Source: Cryptomeria japonica (Eukaryota; Streptophyta; Pinopsida; Cupressales; Cupressaceae). From it: 64,000 bases of DNA. The translations under genes and the position numbers were made by a program. Shown here piece by piece: positions 48,249 through 59,200 of this stretch. The stretch's first letter is position 1. Each line of letters starts with the position of its first letter. The notes under the pieces are model-generated. The model did not search any database and had not been told where the DNA came from. It worked only from the letters and a program-made list of their open reading frames with translations. The stretch is taken from positions 181,248,977 through 181,312,976 of the forward strand of contig NC_081411.1 in NCBI RefSeq assembly GCF_030272615.1, given 5' to 3'.

Positions 48249-48383
48249 TGTTGAGACATGGACCAGCTAGGACTCAAACCTAGGACCTTCCATACGCTAC
48301 TGGAGTGTTTTACCACTGAGCTACTAGCCCCTCTTGGACTAGTCCATCATTGGTTCAGGTGTGGCTTATTTTTGACACTAGCA
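48249..48383 (-). repeat. TRIM inverted LTR
   Basis: On the minus strand it starts at 48383 with TGCTAGTGTCAAAAATAAG, a transition-decayed form of the LTR start, and ends CTCAACA at 48249, next to the PBS complement (GGCTCTAATACCA). The tRNA-like part spans 48330-48260 with A box TAGCTCAGTGG and B box GGTTTGAGTCC. Confidence 0.75.
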
Positions 48384-48388
48384 TTGTC

Positions 48389-49550
48389 TAGAACTCGGGT
48401 CTGATGACAAAATTCAATATTTTCTTTTGGCTCCTAGTATAGAAAAAAATTCTTACCATTGATAATCTTTGCAAGAGGGGTATGTCCATACCCAACAGAT
48501 GTTACCTATGTAAAGAGAATGTTGAAGATTTGGCTTATCTCCTAATGGATTGTACCTATGTGAGGGAGATTTGGTCCCATTTTCTTAATCTCTGGTCTTT
48601 AGATTAGGTGGTTTTTGCTACTTTAGTGGATTGTTGGTTCCAATAGATTTATCCCTCCTCGAACCCTTCTCTCAAGTTGTTATGGTCACTTATTTTCCCC
48701 AACATTTCTTGGGGAGTTTGAAAAGAGAGAAAGAATAAAATCTTTATGAATTCAGAGTGCCCTGCTCCTCTCCTTGTTGTTAGAATTCAAAATGAAATCA
48801 AGGAAAATTTCTTCATGGCTTTCCGTAATAAGGGCTCTTCTTTTAAGATCTTTCTATCCCCTTTGAATTTTTTGGTGGCTTGTTATTGGTGTCTTGAATG
48901 AGATATTTCTCTCCCTATTTAGGGTTTCAAATAGAGTATGGACTAGGTGGTGTGGAATGCCCCTCCTCTGGTTGGATTAAAATCAATATTGATGGGATGG
49001 CTAAGGGGAACCCTAGGCCCACTAGATATGGGGGAGTGGATTATGATCACAATGGTAGGTTTGTCTTGGTGGTGGTACTCCTTTTGGGAACCTAGACAAA
49101 CCACTATGCTGAGGTTATGGCTTGCTACATTGGTATAAAGTTGGCTATGAGAGAGAACTATAAAAGATTATGGTTGAAAAGTGATTCCCTCAAAATTGTT
49201 AATTACCTTTTTGTCTTTCAAATTCCTAGTTGGACTATAAAGACTTTAATTGAATATACTTTAGGGATGCTAAGATCCCTTGATAATTTAAAAATTTCCC
49301 ATATCTTTTGAGAAGGAAATAAAGTGGCTAATGGCTTGGCCAATCTTAGAGTTATGTAGACTAGTATTAAGTGGTGGGGGACCCATGATATTATCCATGT
49401 AGAGATTAAAAACCTCATTTATTATTATAGAAGTTCATGTTGAATTGGGGGCTATCCAACTATTAATTATGCAGTAATTTTTCGCATACTTAGAAGAAAG
49501 GGATAAGGAAGCCACATCATAATGTTGTTGGGAAAGGCAATTTTTTTCTC
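48389..49550 (+). pseudogene. LINE zf-RVT and RNase H region
   Basis: zf-RVT: KFNIFFWLLV, DNLCKRGMSIPNRCYLC and NVEDLAYLLMDCTYVREIW give the Cys/His pattern of the zinc-binding RT-associated domain. RNase H follows from about 48957: GWIKINIDGMAKGNPRPTRYGG, then HYAEVMACYIGIKLA, LKSDSLKIVNYL and a final NKVANGLAN. The active-site Asp, Glu and Asp can be seen, but in several frames and with stops. RNase H in plant LINEs degrades the RNA of the RNA-DNA hybrid. Confidence 0.85.
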
Positions 49551-49645
49551 TTACCTAGTCTAGAATCTTTTCTTTTGTTCTTTGTTGTATTTTGGTGTCC
49601 AGTGGCCTTTTGTGGGGTGCTCACAGATTGGCTTGTTTGACCAAG

Positions 49646-51000
49646 ATGGGTGGTGATCGAAATAGAATGGAACCCACTTCGTGTGAGATATAGGGTGAAG
49701 GGATTACTCCCTATATTGAAAAAATTCATGGCCATGACCCTAAGGCTATTCATCTTTTTATCAACAACTGGAAGAATGACACTTTGCAAGTTTTTGGAGG
49801 AGAATTTGTGGTTGATGAAACCCTCATTGCGGAGGTCACTAGGATGCTCATGAATGGGAGAAGATTCTATAGGGATAGGAAAGCCATGGAGGAAGCTCTT
49901 GATATTTTCTTCAAAAAAAATGAAAGGGCTAAAGTTTGTTGCATAAAGGATGGAGTATAGAATTGCAAGGATCGCAAGTCTTTATGGGTGAATATCACAG
50001 AAGTGATCATGAGGTACATAACCTTAGATGACCACTATAAGAGTATTTTTACCTATCCATTTACTATTTTGAATCATTTCAGTCATGATAGGTCTATTTA
50101 TCTCCCTTTTTACCTACTGTCATCTTTGATCAATAGTGTTAATTCCCATTTGAAAAAATGAAGCTCCCTTATTCTTCATGAGGGGTTAATCCTTTTGATT
50201 ATGGATCATGATAAATCTCTCATTATTAAGCCACACCCATAACCTCTAGAAAGAATTACATCCATTATTCCTAGAATATTCATTGGCATTATATTGATGA
50301 GTTTGTGGAGTCTGAATCCTCTGATGAAGAGGCTTTCCACTCTGCTAAGGGAACTGGGTATGAAACCAAAAAAGAAATCTTAGACAAGGGGGACTCTAAC
50401 TATATTCCATCCAAGGAGATCATCCCTAACTCCTTAAGCCTTGTGTCTTCTAAGAAAAGTAAGGAACTTGTGTGCCCATGCCCATTAGGTGAAAGAAAGA
50501 AAATTGAGAAGGGCTCTATGTCAGGTGGGAAAAGAAAATCTTATTCCCCCCTTCCAGTGTCCACTCAAGGCAACAAGGCTTCCAAGAAGAAGAAACATAA
50601 GGGCAAAGAAGACACTCACCAATATTTGATGATAAACAACATGATATGGATTTCTAAATTGAAATCCCAATTGAAGTTGAAAAGGGAACCTTGACAGGTA
50701 AGAACATGGGATCCTTGGTTGTGGATGTAGGGGGAGGAAAAAAAGTGGTTAAGGAAGCAATGGATGGACAAAAAAATTTCTTCATATGGGTGGTTGCCGA
50801 GATTTCAAGGTTCATATGCAAAATTAATGACCTAACCTCTGGACATAGCACAATGAACACCCCCTCCTCAGAAAATGCAAACAACTTGTTGAATCTCAAT
50901 AGGAAGATAGTTATGGATGTGAAGGTGATGAAGATTGACCATGAAGAGAAAACCATGAACCTAGAGATGGTGATGGAAAAGATAGATGAGAAACTATGAG
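49646..51000 (+). pseudogene. Unknown protein-coding remnant after the LINE RNase H
   Basis: A coding-like series in three successive frames. The first (from ATG 49646) gives HDPKAIHLFINNWKNDTLQV and EVTRMLMNGRRFYRDRKAME; the second (from about 50230) gives HYIDEFVESESSDEEAF and a Lys/Ser-rich segment (KKKKHKGKED); the third (to 50999) gives KNFFIWVVAEISRFICKIND and a coiled-coil-like end. About 450 residues in total, with several stops. No family recognised. It could be LINE-encoded, a transduced 3' flank, or an independent retrocopy sharing the A-rich tail at 51446. Confidence 0.55.
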
Positions 51001-51445
51001 AAGTTATTGCTATTAGTAGGATTTCCATGACAAACAACATGGAGGGTCTTTGGATAATTAATAAAAATCTCAATCCCTCAATGTTTCCCCCTCGACTACG
51101 CATGCTTCCCCTTCCATTTTGGTTTGTGGAAAAGTAAAGGAGAAAGTGCCTAATCTAGAGGGTGATACTCATGCCACTCTAGGACAATCAACTCACACTC
51201 ATAGTAGGGAGAAAGGTAAGTAGGTCAATGCTAACATTATGGAGGATTTAGCTGAGATTAATAACAATGTTATTGATAAGAATGTTAAGTCAGTTCAAAT
51301 GTCGAACAATATTATGTAGTTTTTGGGTGGCTTGACCTTGTTTTCTGTTTTATGCTACTCCTGGCCCATTATGGCTTGGTATCTGGTTTGTCCTTGTGAC
51401 TAGTTTTTCTAGTTTGGGTTTCGGGTCCTGGAAACACTTGTTTTA

Positions 51446-51470
51446 CTCTAATAAAAAACAAAAAAAAACC
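51446..51470 (+). other. A-rich tail (candidate retroelement 3' end)
   Basis: AATAAAAAACAAAAAAAA, preceded by a T- and G-rich untranslated stretch. Fits the poly(A) end of a LINE or retrocopy. Confidence 0.6.
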
Positions 51471-52043
51471 AATATTTTGCACCATTTTTTAGGGTGGGTT
51501 TCTTAAAGTTTTTATTATTTTTCATACAAGTGTATCATAGGTTGAAATCAATCACAACACACTACTCCATACCCGCAACATGTTTTGCCATAAAAATCTA
51601 GGGCCTCTTTATTTCTTTTGAAAAAAATTATTAGCATCTTGTTAGAATGTAATGATACAACCATCTCATCCATCTTCCAGTTGGTAGTAGTGCTCCTAGT
51701 AGCCATAATAATGTGGTCCCATGAGTTTGTAAATGAACCCAATTAATTCATACAATGATCCCCATCCTTTATTTTTATATTTATAGAGCTCAACTAGGTA
51801 ACAAGAATGTTGAAGACATTTAAATGATATTTGAAATATCCTCCTTCCTTTCTCCAAAGAATGCATTTTTTTCTCAAAAATAATTTATTTATCAATTATT
51901 TAGCTTGATAAATCTAAGTAAGTTCATTCCAAAAATTTTGTGCAATCTTCTCTTCATTAACATTTAGGAGGATAGGATTAGCAAGAGATAGTCTTAATAA
52001 ATAATTATAGATATAATCCATCAAATTCCAATCTTCTTGTTTA
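51471..52043. other. AT-rich DNA, nothing coding
   Basis: No domain or repeat structure seen. Confidence 0.6.
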
Positions 52044-53211
52044 TGTTGGCCACATGATGGAATTTATTATGTGTTGCATTGATGTCAACACTTTCACTTC
52101 CAGTAGAAGGATTGATTCGGAAGATAATCAGTTAATTGTCATGGGTATGATCTGGTTGATAGAATAAGTTTGTATGGATGTTTCATATGCTTCTGAAGTA
52201 TGTTTCAATCAGTTGGTATTGACTTGATGATTGGATGATATCTCATGTTATAGTAAGCTTGCTTTATAGGTTCAGTAAGGGTTTGATCGGCAGAGCTTTA
52301 TTGAAGATCTTTGATGTAATACATAAGTGGTGTTGGTGTAGCTTCTAGAAGGGATTCAGGATGCTGATGGTTGTCATTTTCATGCCTCAACTGATTCATG
52401 TCATTTCTCTGGCATGTGTGGATCTAATTTAGGTCCAATGCTATCTAGGCTATGGACCAGTTTGCAGGAAACATCTTGGTGCATCCTCTAATGCGCTTTC
52501 GGGATGTTTTATTGATTGGATGATATTTGTTTGGCCTTAGGCTGACATGTGTTATGATTTTATTTTAGGATTATGTAATGGATCTATTGAATTATCATTT
52601 ATGTGGCTGACGTAACTGGTTAGGTCTAGGGTTGGTATAAATGTATGTAAGATCCCATTGTAGATCATATATGGGAATGGCAAGGAGCGAATAATGTAAT
52701 AATATTTGTGCAGAGGATTTCATCGATCATAGGTGACCAAGTTGGGTTTATGTAAGAGGTTTTAGACCTTCAGTATTGAGATTAATCAGAACTGTAATCT
52801 GGCATGTTTGATTCTATCACCGCCAGTTCTTCTCTTTGCATTGTAGTCCAAACATCTTGAGGTGGTTGACATGTCTGTAGTCAGTGAGACTCCCTTGTGA
52901 TGAGCAGTGCGCTCTAGGCAGTGTGCCTTCCTGCATGTGCATGCCCCTATTGTAATAATATATTTGCTACATAAGTATCATCTAACTATGGGTTAGGTTT
53001 CCCATCATGTTTTTCCTCATTGAGTTTTTCCACGTACAAATAATGGTGTTATGTGTTATGGTTGCATGGTATTGATTCTCTAGATTTAATTTATGCTTTA
53101 ATGCTTAATCAATTATATCGATATAAGGTTTTAAGTGCTTTAATTCACATAATCTATTAACAACTGATTCAGCCCCCCCCCCCTCTCAGTTGTTCACTAG
53201 TTATCCTAACA
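52044..53211 (+). repeat. Copia-4 5' LTR
   Basis: 1168 bp from TGTTGGCCACATG to CCTAACA. A mutated PBS (TTAGTATCAGAGCC, 53213-53226) follows after one base. Its U5 side resembles those of Copia-1 and Copia-2. Confidence 0.9.
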
Positions 53212-53269
53212 ATTAGTATCAGAGCCTGGTCCTCTTTTTGCAAAAGCTTAACCTCTTGAAGAAGATGTT

Positions 53270-54443
53270 ATGGCAACTAATAGTTCAGCTCCTATTTTCC
53301 AGAAGGACGGCCCTAGGATTGATGGAACAAATATGGAGTATGGAAGATTTGGATGGAGACTCATTTAAGATGCATTGGAAAGGAAATTTGGGAAATAACT
53401 CAGTATTAAGGGTTTTTCCACCAGCATATAAGATGAAGGTAACTATAATTAATGAGCTAAGAACCATGCGTAATTCTTCTGTCAATAGACATACTCTTGT
53501 TGGGAAGATATATTCTTTTTAGCTTGAGGAATTTGATCCTCTAGGAGCTACAAAGAATGATACTGTGAATTTAAGGCTTCTACATCATCAACCGAAAAGC
53601 AAGATTGGAAAGTTTTGTATGCAAAGGAATCCAAAGAGATTGGGAAAGAAGGTGAAGAGCTTGAGAAACTTGAAGCACTATTTGCTAGAAGGATGCCTAA
53701 AGGTCTGTTAGGAAGTAAGTATAAAGGAAAATATCCTTTCAAATGTTTTTCATGTAATAAGATAGGTCATTTTGCATCTAGATGTCCTGAAAGGAATTCA
53801 AAATTGGAAGAATGAGCAAGAAGATCTTTTAAGCGTAACCCTGAATATTAGATCAAGAATAAGTACAGGAGAAACAAAAACAAATCATGTTACTATGCTG
53901 ATGAGGAAGGAGTAACTGATGACTCAAAGGAAGAACCAACAAGAGGTTCAGTTAGTGGATCCGACAATGGAAAAGACTAGGTATTTTATGCTATGAAGGA
54001 AGATGATACAGAGCAAGTTATCAAAAATGAAGAAAAGGCCCTTGCAGAAAAATTTGAAGACAAAGATGAATGGGTAATAGACAATGGATGTTCTCATAAT
54101 ATGACAGGTGATAAAGAAAATTTTCTAACCCTACAAGAATTTGATTGTGGTCAAGTTAGATTTGGTAATAACAAAGCATGCATGATCAAAGGAAGAGGAA
54201 CCATTTCATTGGATGGTAAGAATAACACTAATAATGTCTATTATGTTGAAGGTATGAAGCATAATCTTTTGAGTGTAGGACAGTTGGTAGACAAAGGATT
54301 TCAATTACAATTCAAGGATGGAAAGTGCAAAATCATTAGCAAATCAGGATTGGAAATTCCAACTGGTACACAGACAAAAGGTAGCATCTTTCATTTGAAC
54401 TCCAGTGAAAAGACATATTTGATTGCACATATTAATGAAAGTT
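53270..54443 (+). pseudogene. Copia-4 gag and protease, deleted and frameshifted
   Basis: Starts at ATG 53270 (MATNSSAPIF). A large Gag deletion joins the N-terminus to VFPPAYKMKV, and the frame shifts there and again near 53560. Further on come the zinc knuckle CFSCNKIGHFASRC, a protease with DNGC in place of DSGC (WVIDNGCSHNMTGD), and the pre-integrase segment up to AHINES, where Copia-3 is inserted. The catalytic Asp is kept. Confidence 0.9.
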
Positions 54444-55999
54444 TGATAACTCAATGATGAATAGTGAGTACCAAACCAGTACTGAGAGGGGGGTTGAATC
54501 AGTACAGGCACAAAAACTTTTCCTGATCCGATTTGACTGCAGATTGTGAACCACTGGCAATCACTAACACTATTCCGAACCAAATTACTACCGGTTAAAC
54601 ACAATGCAACTATGAAAGACATGAACCGGTCAATCTTCTTAGCTTTCCATACAACCTACTCCCTCATTTCCACTTTGTCCTTATGCATAAATAGATAATC
54701 TATCATCAGAGATATAATGATTTACTAGATCACCATAATTTACCACTAAACAGAAAATAACAAAACATCACATGAAAGAGACATCACACATGACACACAA
54801 ATTTTTCACGTTGAAACCCAACTAGGAAAAACCACGATGGGGATGAATACCCACAAGCTGTTTTTGAACTCTTTAGAAGTCTACTCTGTTAGGAGCCTAG
54901 TATAGTTAGAGACTGTTACAACAGGTTCTGCTAGGAACCGATCCTATTAGGGATCACCCAGTTAAGGGATAGCTGGAATACCCAGTTAAGGGTTAAACCC
55001 TGTTAGAGGTTACCTTGTTAGAGGATTTTATGAACTCAATGGCTTTGAGTCACCCTGTTAAAGGATTTACAGCAAGTTGGTTAAAGCTACCCTATTAAGG
55101 GATTTTCCAATTGTTGAAGTGGTTAGAGATCAATAGGTATCGCAATGATCTGGTGATAGAACTCAATGCCAATGTAGATCCGCTTTAGTTCCTTCCTTCT
55201 GCACACACACTATGCAGGTATCGATCCTCTCAACTGGTATGGCAAGAATCATGTATCTCTGCACTTAGATACACACACAACATTTGCCAACAACCTCAGC
55301 ATGAAACACCACATTGACCTTATAGGAAACAGATAGGTCGGTAGCATAAACCCTAAACCCTAAACACTTAGGTTGAGAAATTTAGATGGTTGAATCTCGA
55401 CCATTGAACACTTTGCATTTGAATACAATGGTCTTGAACTGATCTAAAGACATTCTCCATCGTTCATTCTTCACTGCTTCACGGAGGCGATAACCCATCA
55501 CGCATTCTCCACTATTTACAGAGACTTCGCACATTCCCGAGGTAGATAGGATCAATCTCCTTCATGCAAGATCCTTCACACGCACAAGCCTGACGTGGCA
55601 ACATGATCTGATCTCCATTAGAATGCTAACTCATCACATGAAGTCATCGGTTGAATTACATAGGCTTGGAACACTTCAACCAGAAATCCCAAGACTGAGA
55701 CTACCTACCGGTAGTCATGCCATATGAACCCTTGATACAAGTCATTTCATATACCGGTTCATGTTCTAACATACCGGTTCTAGTTCACAACATCATACCG
55801 GTTCTCTTGTTCTCTTTTCGACATATCGGTTCACTTGGACAAGCATACCACTTCACTTTTTCACATATGCCGGTTCAAAACATCATACTGGTTTTCTCTA
55901 TCAGTTGCTTAACTTCAATATACCGGTTCACTTAGCATATTGACATCAATGACAACATATAGTATCACCATGTCATCATACTCTGCACATATGCCAACA
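54444..55999 (-). repeat. Copia-3 3' LTR
   Basis: 1556 bp. Contains eight ATACCGGTTC-like motifs at 55751-55929 (U3 side in element orientation) and two telomere-type units (AAACCCTAAACCCTAAAC) near 55345. Confidence 0.95.
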
Positions 56000-56241
56000 A
56001 TCTCCCTCTTTGGCATTGATGGCAAGATACAAGGATATCTCTTCGCTTCACATCTTCTCCCCCTAAGTTGCAGATATCTGTTCTCCATCACATCTTCTCC
56101 CCCTTTGACAACAATGCCAAAGTGGAGGCACAAGCTGCCTTGTTCCACTATGTTGCTCCCCCTAAGGAGTAGCATCCTTCAACGCATCAATCCAAAAGAG
56201 ATATATCAATGTAGGACCTAACTGATGTGGAGCACATACCT
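56000..56241 (-). other. Copia-3 3' tail with purine tracts
   Basis: Minus-strand GGGGGAG-type tracts at about 56155, 56098, 56058 and next to the LTR (56002-56012), in the phrases CAATGCCAAAG and TGTCAAAGGGGG. Confidence 0.72.
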
Positions 56242-59200
56242 TTAATTTACCTCTTGAAGGGGCAGCACCCCTAATTCACCTCTCAAATGGGTAAATGTAG
56301 CCTTCGGTAGAGGCTTGGTGAATATGTCTGCTAACTGCTCCTTACTGGAAACATGTTCCATTACGACCTCTTTGTTTTGAACCTTTTCCCTCAAGAAATG
56401 ATACTTGAGTTCAAAGTGCTTGGTTCTAGCATGTAAAACCGGATTCTTGGAACTGTTAATTGCACTTGTATTGTCATAGAATATACTTACTAGTTTAGAT
56501 ACAAGAACTTTGAAGCCATTCAATACATGCTTCATCCAAATAGTCTGGGTGCAGTTCATAAAAGTTGCAACATACTCCGCTTCTGTTGTAGACTGAGAGA
56601 TACAACTCTGCTTTTTACTCATCCATGAGACCAATCTACCACCAAGAAAGAATGCACCACCAGTTGTGCTCTTTCGGTCATCCACATTACTAACCCAATC
56701 AGCATCTATGAACACTTTTAGGTTGAAATCATCATTGTATGGATACCATAATCTATAGTCAATAGTTCCCTTCAGATATCTAAGAATCTGCTTGACTGCT
56801 ACCAGGTGATATTCTCTTGGGCTTTTCTGAAACTGAGCGGTAATACCCATTGCATGTGCAATGTCTGGTTTGCTATGCACTACATAATGCAAATTACCAA
56901 TCATTGATCGGTATTCCTTCTCATTTACCAATGCTGAGTCATCTTCTTTTGATAGTTTACAACTGATCACCATTGGTGTACCAATCGGTTTGCTGTCTTC
57001 CATGCGAAAGGTCTTCAACACCTTTTTGATATACTTGGACTGAGTAATAAAGATTCCATCTTTCATTTGCTGAATCTATAGTCCAATGAAGAACTTAATC
57101 TCCCCTATGAGTGATATTTCAAATTCCTTCTTCATCTCATCTACAAAGTCATGAGTCATCCTGTCATCTCCACCAAAGATTATGTCATCAACAAATACTT
57201 CACATATCAGAATATGATCTCCTTTTGATTTCAAGTAGATATTGCTATCTTCACTTGTTCTTTTAAATCCAATATTCACAAGATGGGAGTGCAAGCGTTC
57301 ATACCATGCTCTTAGTTCCTGCTTCAGTCTATATAAGGCTTTATGTAGCCTACACACGATGTCATTATCTTCTAATAGAGAAAACCCATCTGGTTGCTCT
57401 ATATACACCTCCTCTTCAAGTATTCCATTTAAAAATGCAGATTTTACATCCATTTGGTATACCTTGAATCCTTTAAAAGTTGCATATGCAAGAAGCATAC
57501 GAACACCTTCCAATCTTGCTACTAGAGCAAAGGTTTCTCCATAGCCTTACCCTTCTTCTTGGGCATATCCTTTACATACTAGTCTGGCTTTGTTCCTTAC
57601 CACTGTGCCATCCTCATTTAGCTTATTTCTGAAAACCCATTTGGTGCGAATGACATTTTTATGCTCCGATCTGGGTACCGAAGACCATGTACTATTCTTT
57701 TCTATCTAATCAAGTTCCTCCTCCATAGCCTTGATACAGTCTTCATCTTTATGTGCCTCTTTGAATGATTTAGGCTCAAATTCAAAGATCATACATGAGC
57801 TTTTTTTGACCTTTCTTCTCGTAAGAATTCCTGCATCTTTGTCTCCTATGATATGCTTTGGATCATGATTGAGTTTGACATACCTAGGTATATTCTTAAC
57901 AGCTTCCTCTTGCTTTTCTTCATCATCCTCATCTTCATCAGCATCAACACCTATCGATGTAGGAGCATAATTACTGGTACTATGCTGATTTGCAACCGGT
58001 TCCCAGAAGGTTACTACTGGTTCATCTCCTACTTGCTCACTGCCAGTTACCTCCGGTTTCTCAGAGTTTTCATCAACCCTAGCATTGATGCTTTCAATGA
58101 TTCTCTGAGTCCTATTATTGAAATATTTGAGAGCTTTACTTTTGGTGGAATATCCTAGGAATATTCCTTCATCACATTTTGCATTGAACTTGCTCTGATG
58201 TTCACTCCTCTTGATATAACATTCACTACCAAATACTTTAAAGTAGCTTACCACTGGTGTCTTACCGGTCCAGTTATCATAAGGAGTCTTATCCTTAACT
58301 TTCTTGATGAGTACCCGATTCATTGTGTAGACTATAGTGCTCACCACTTCTCTCCAAAAGGTGTGAGCAACCTTTCCTTGGATTAACATAGTTCTAGCCA
58401 CTTCAACCACAATCCGGTTGTTCCTCTCTGCTAAGCCATTCTGCTGTGGAGTCTGGGGGGCAGACAGTTGCCTCTTGATGCCATTCTCTTCACAGTATTT
58501 GTTGAATTCACCAGAAGTGAATTTCCCTCCTTGATCAGTTCTAAGGCATTTGATTCTCCTACTGCTTTCCTTTTCTACCAGTTCTCTAAAAGCTTTGAAC
58601 TTTCCAAAGGCTTCAGACTTGTCCTTCAAGAATGTGACCCACATCATTCTTGAGCAATCATCTATAAGAATCATAAAATACCTATCTCCCTGCACACTCC
58701 TAGTTTTCATAGGACCACACAAATTAGTATGCACAAGATCAAGTAAATTGTCTGCAATGAAAGATTTACCTTTGAAAGTTGAGGAAGACATTTTCCCCAG
58801 TTGACACTCTCTGCACAAAGGATTTTATGGTTTGCACAGCACCAACAATCCTCTAACTGCCTTGATCTTGCTGGCCTTCACAATGTTATCAAAGTTGACA
58901 TGGCAAAGTCTCCTATGCCATATCCAGCTATCATCAAACTTGGCCATAAGACATGTACTGACATTTGCATTCAACTGAAATAGGTTCCCTTTGGTCTGCA
59001 TACCAGTGGCCATCAATTCACCATTCTTACACTCCATTTTTCAATTCCAAAGTGAGTCCACTATCATTCAGCTGGGCAACACTCAAAAGGTTGTGTCTAA
59101 GACCATCTACCCAATACACATTGTCAGCACTGCTCTTTCCATTCAGAGAGATGGACCCTCTGCCTTTGACCATACATGGTGCATCATTACCAAAATGGAC

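Larger units (their letters stand above)
47612..48383. mobile_element. Compound TRIM-like insertion with tRNA-like promoters in its LTRs
   Basis: 772 bp made of LTR1 (47612-47745), internal 64 bp, LTR2 (47810-47944), internal 64 bp, a partial LTR (48009-48061), then inverted units: partial LTR (48062-48185), internal (48186-48248) and LTR (48249-48383). LTRs begin TGTTGGTGTTGG (first two bases decayed in places) and end CTCAACA. Each internal part opens with TGGTATCAGAGCC-like PBS and ends in AAGGGGGG. Flanks TCGTC (47607-47611) and TTGTC (48384-48388) look like a 5-bp target duplication with one C-to-T change. Excising the insert plus one flank copy restores the LINE frame. Confidence 0.8.
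44640..51470 (+). mobile_element. L1-like LINE, 5' truncated, with nested insertions
   Basis: Domains in plus-strand order are reverse transcriptase, zf-RVT and RNase H, the order of ORF2 in plant L1-type LINEs. The endonuclease and ORF1 are not visible, as expected of 5' truncation. A TIR transposon (45151-46132) and a TRIM-like insert (47612-48383) interrupt it. The A-rich tail at 51446-51470 is a candidate 3' end; an unknown coding region lies between RNase H and that tail, so the LINE may instead end near 49550. No target duplication was found. Confidence 0.75.

Noticed and set aside
47665-48330. Cluster of four tRNA genes
   Set aside because: The A and B boxes are good, but the anticodon arms are irregular, all copies lie inside repeats, and two are on the opposite strand in a palindrome. 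They are retroelement parts.
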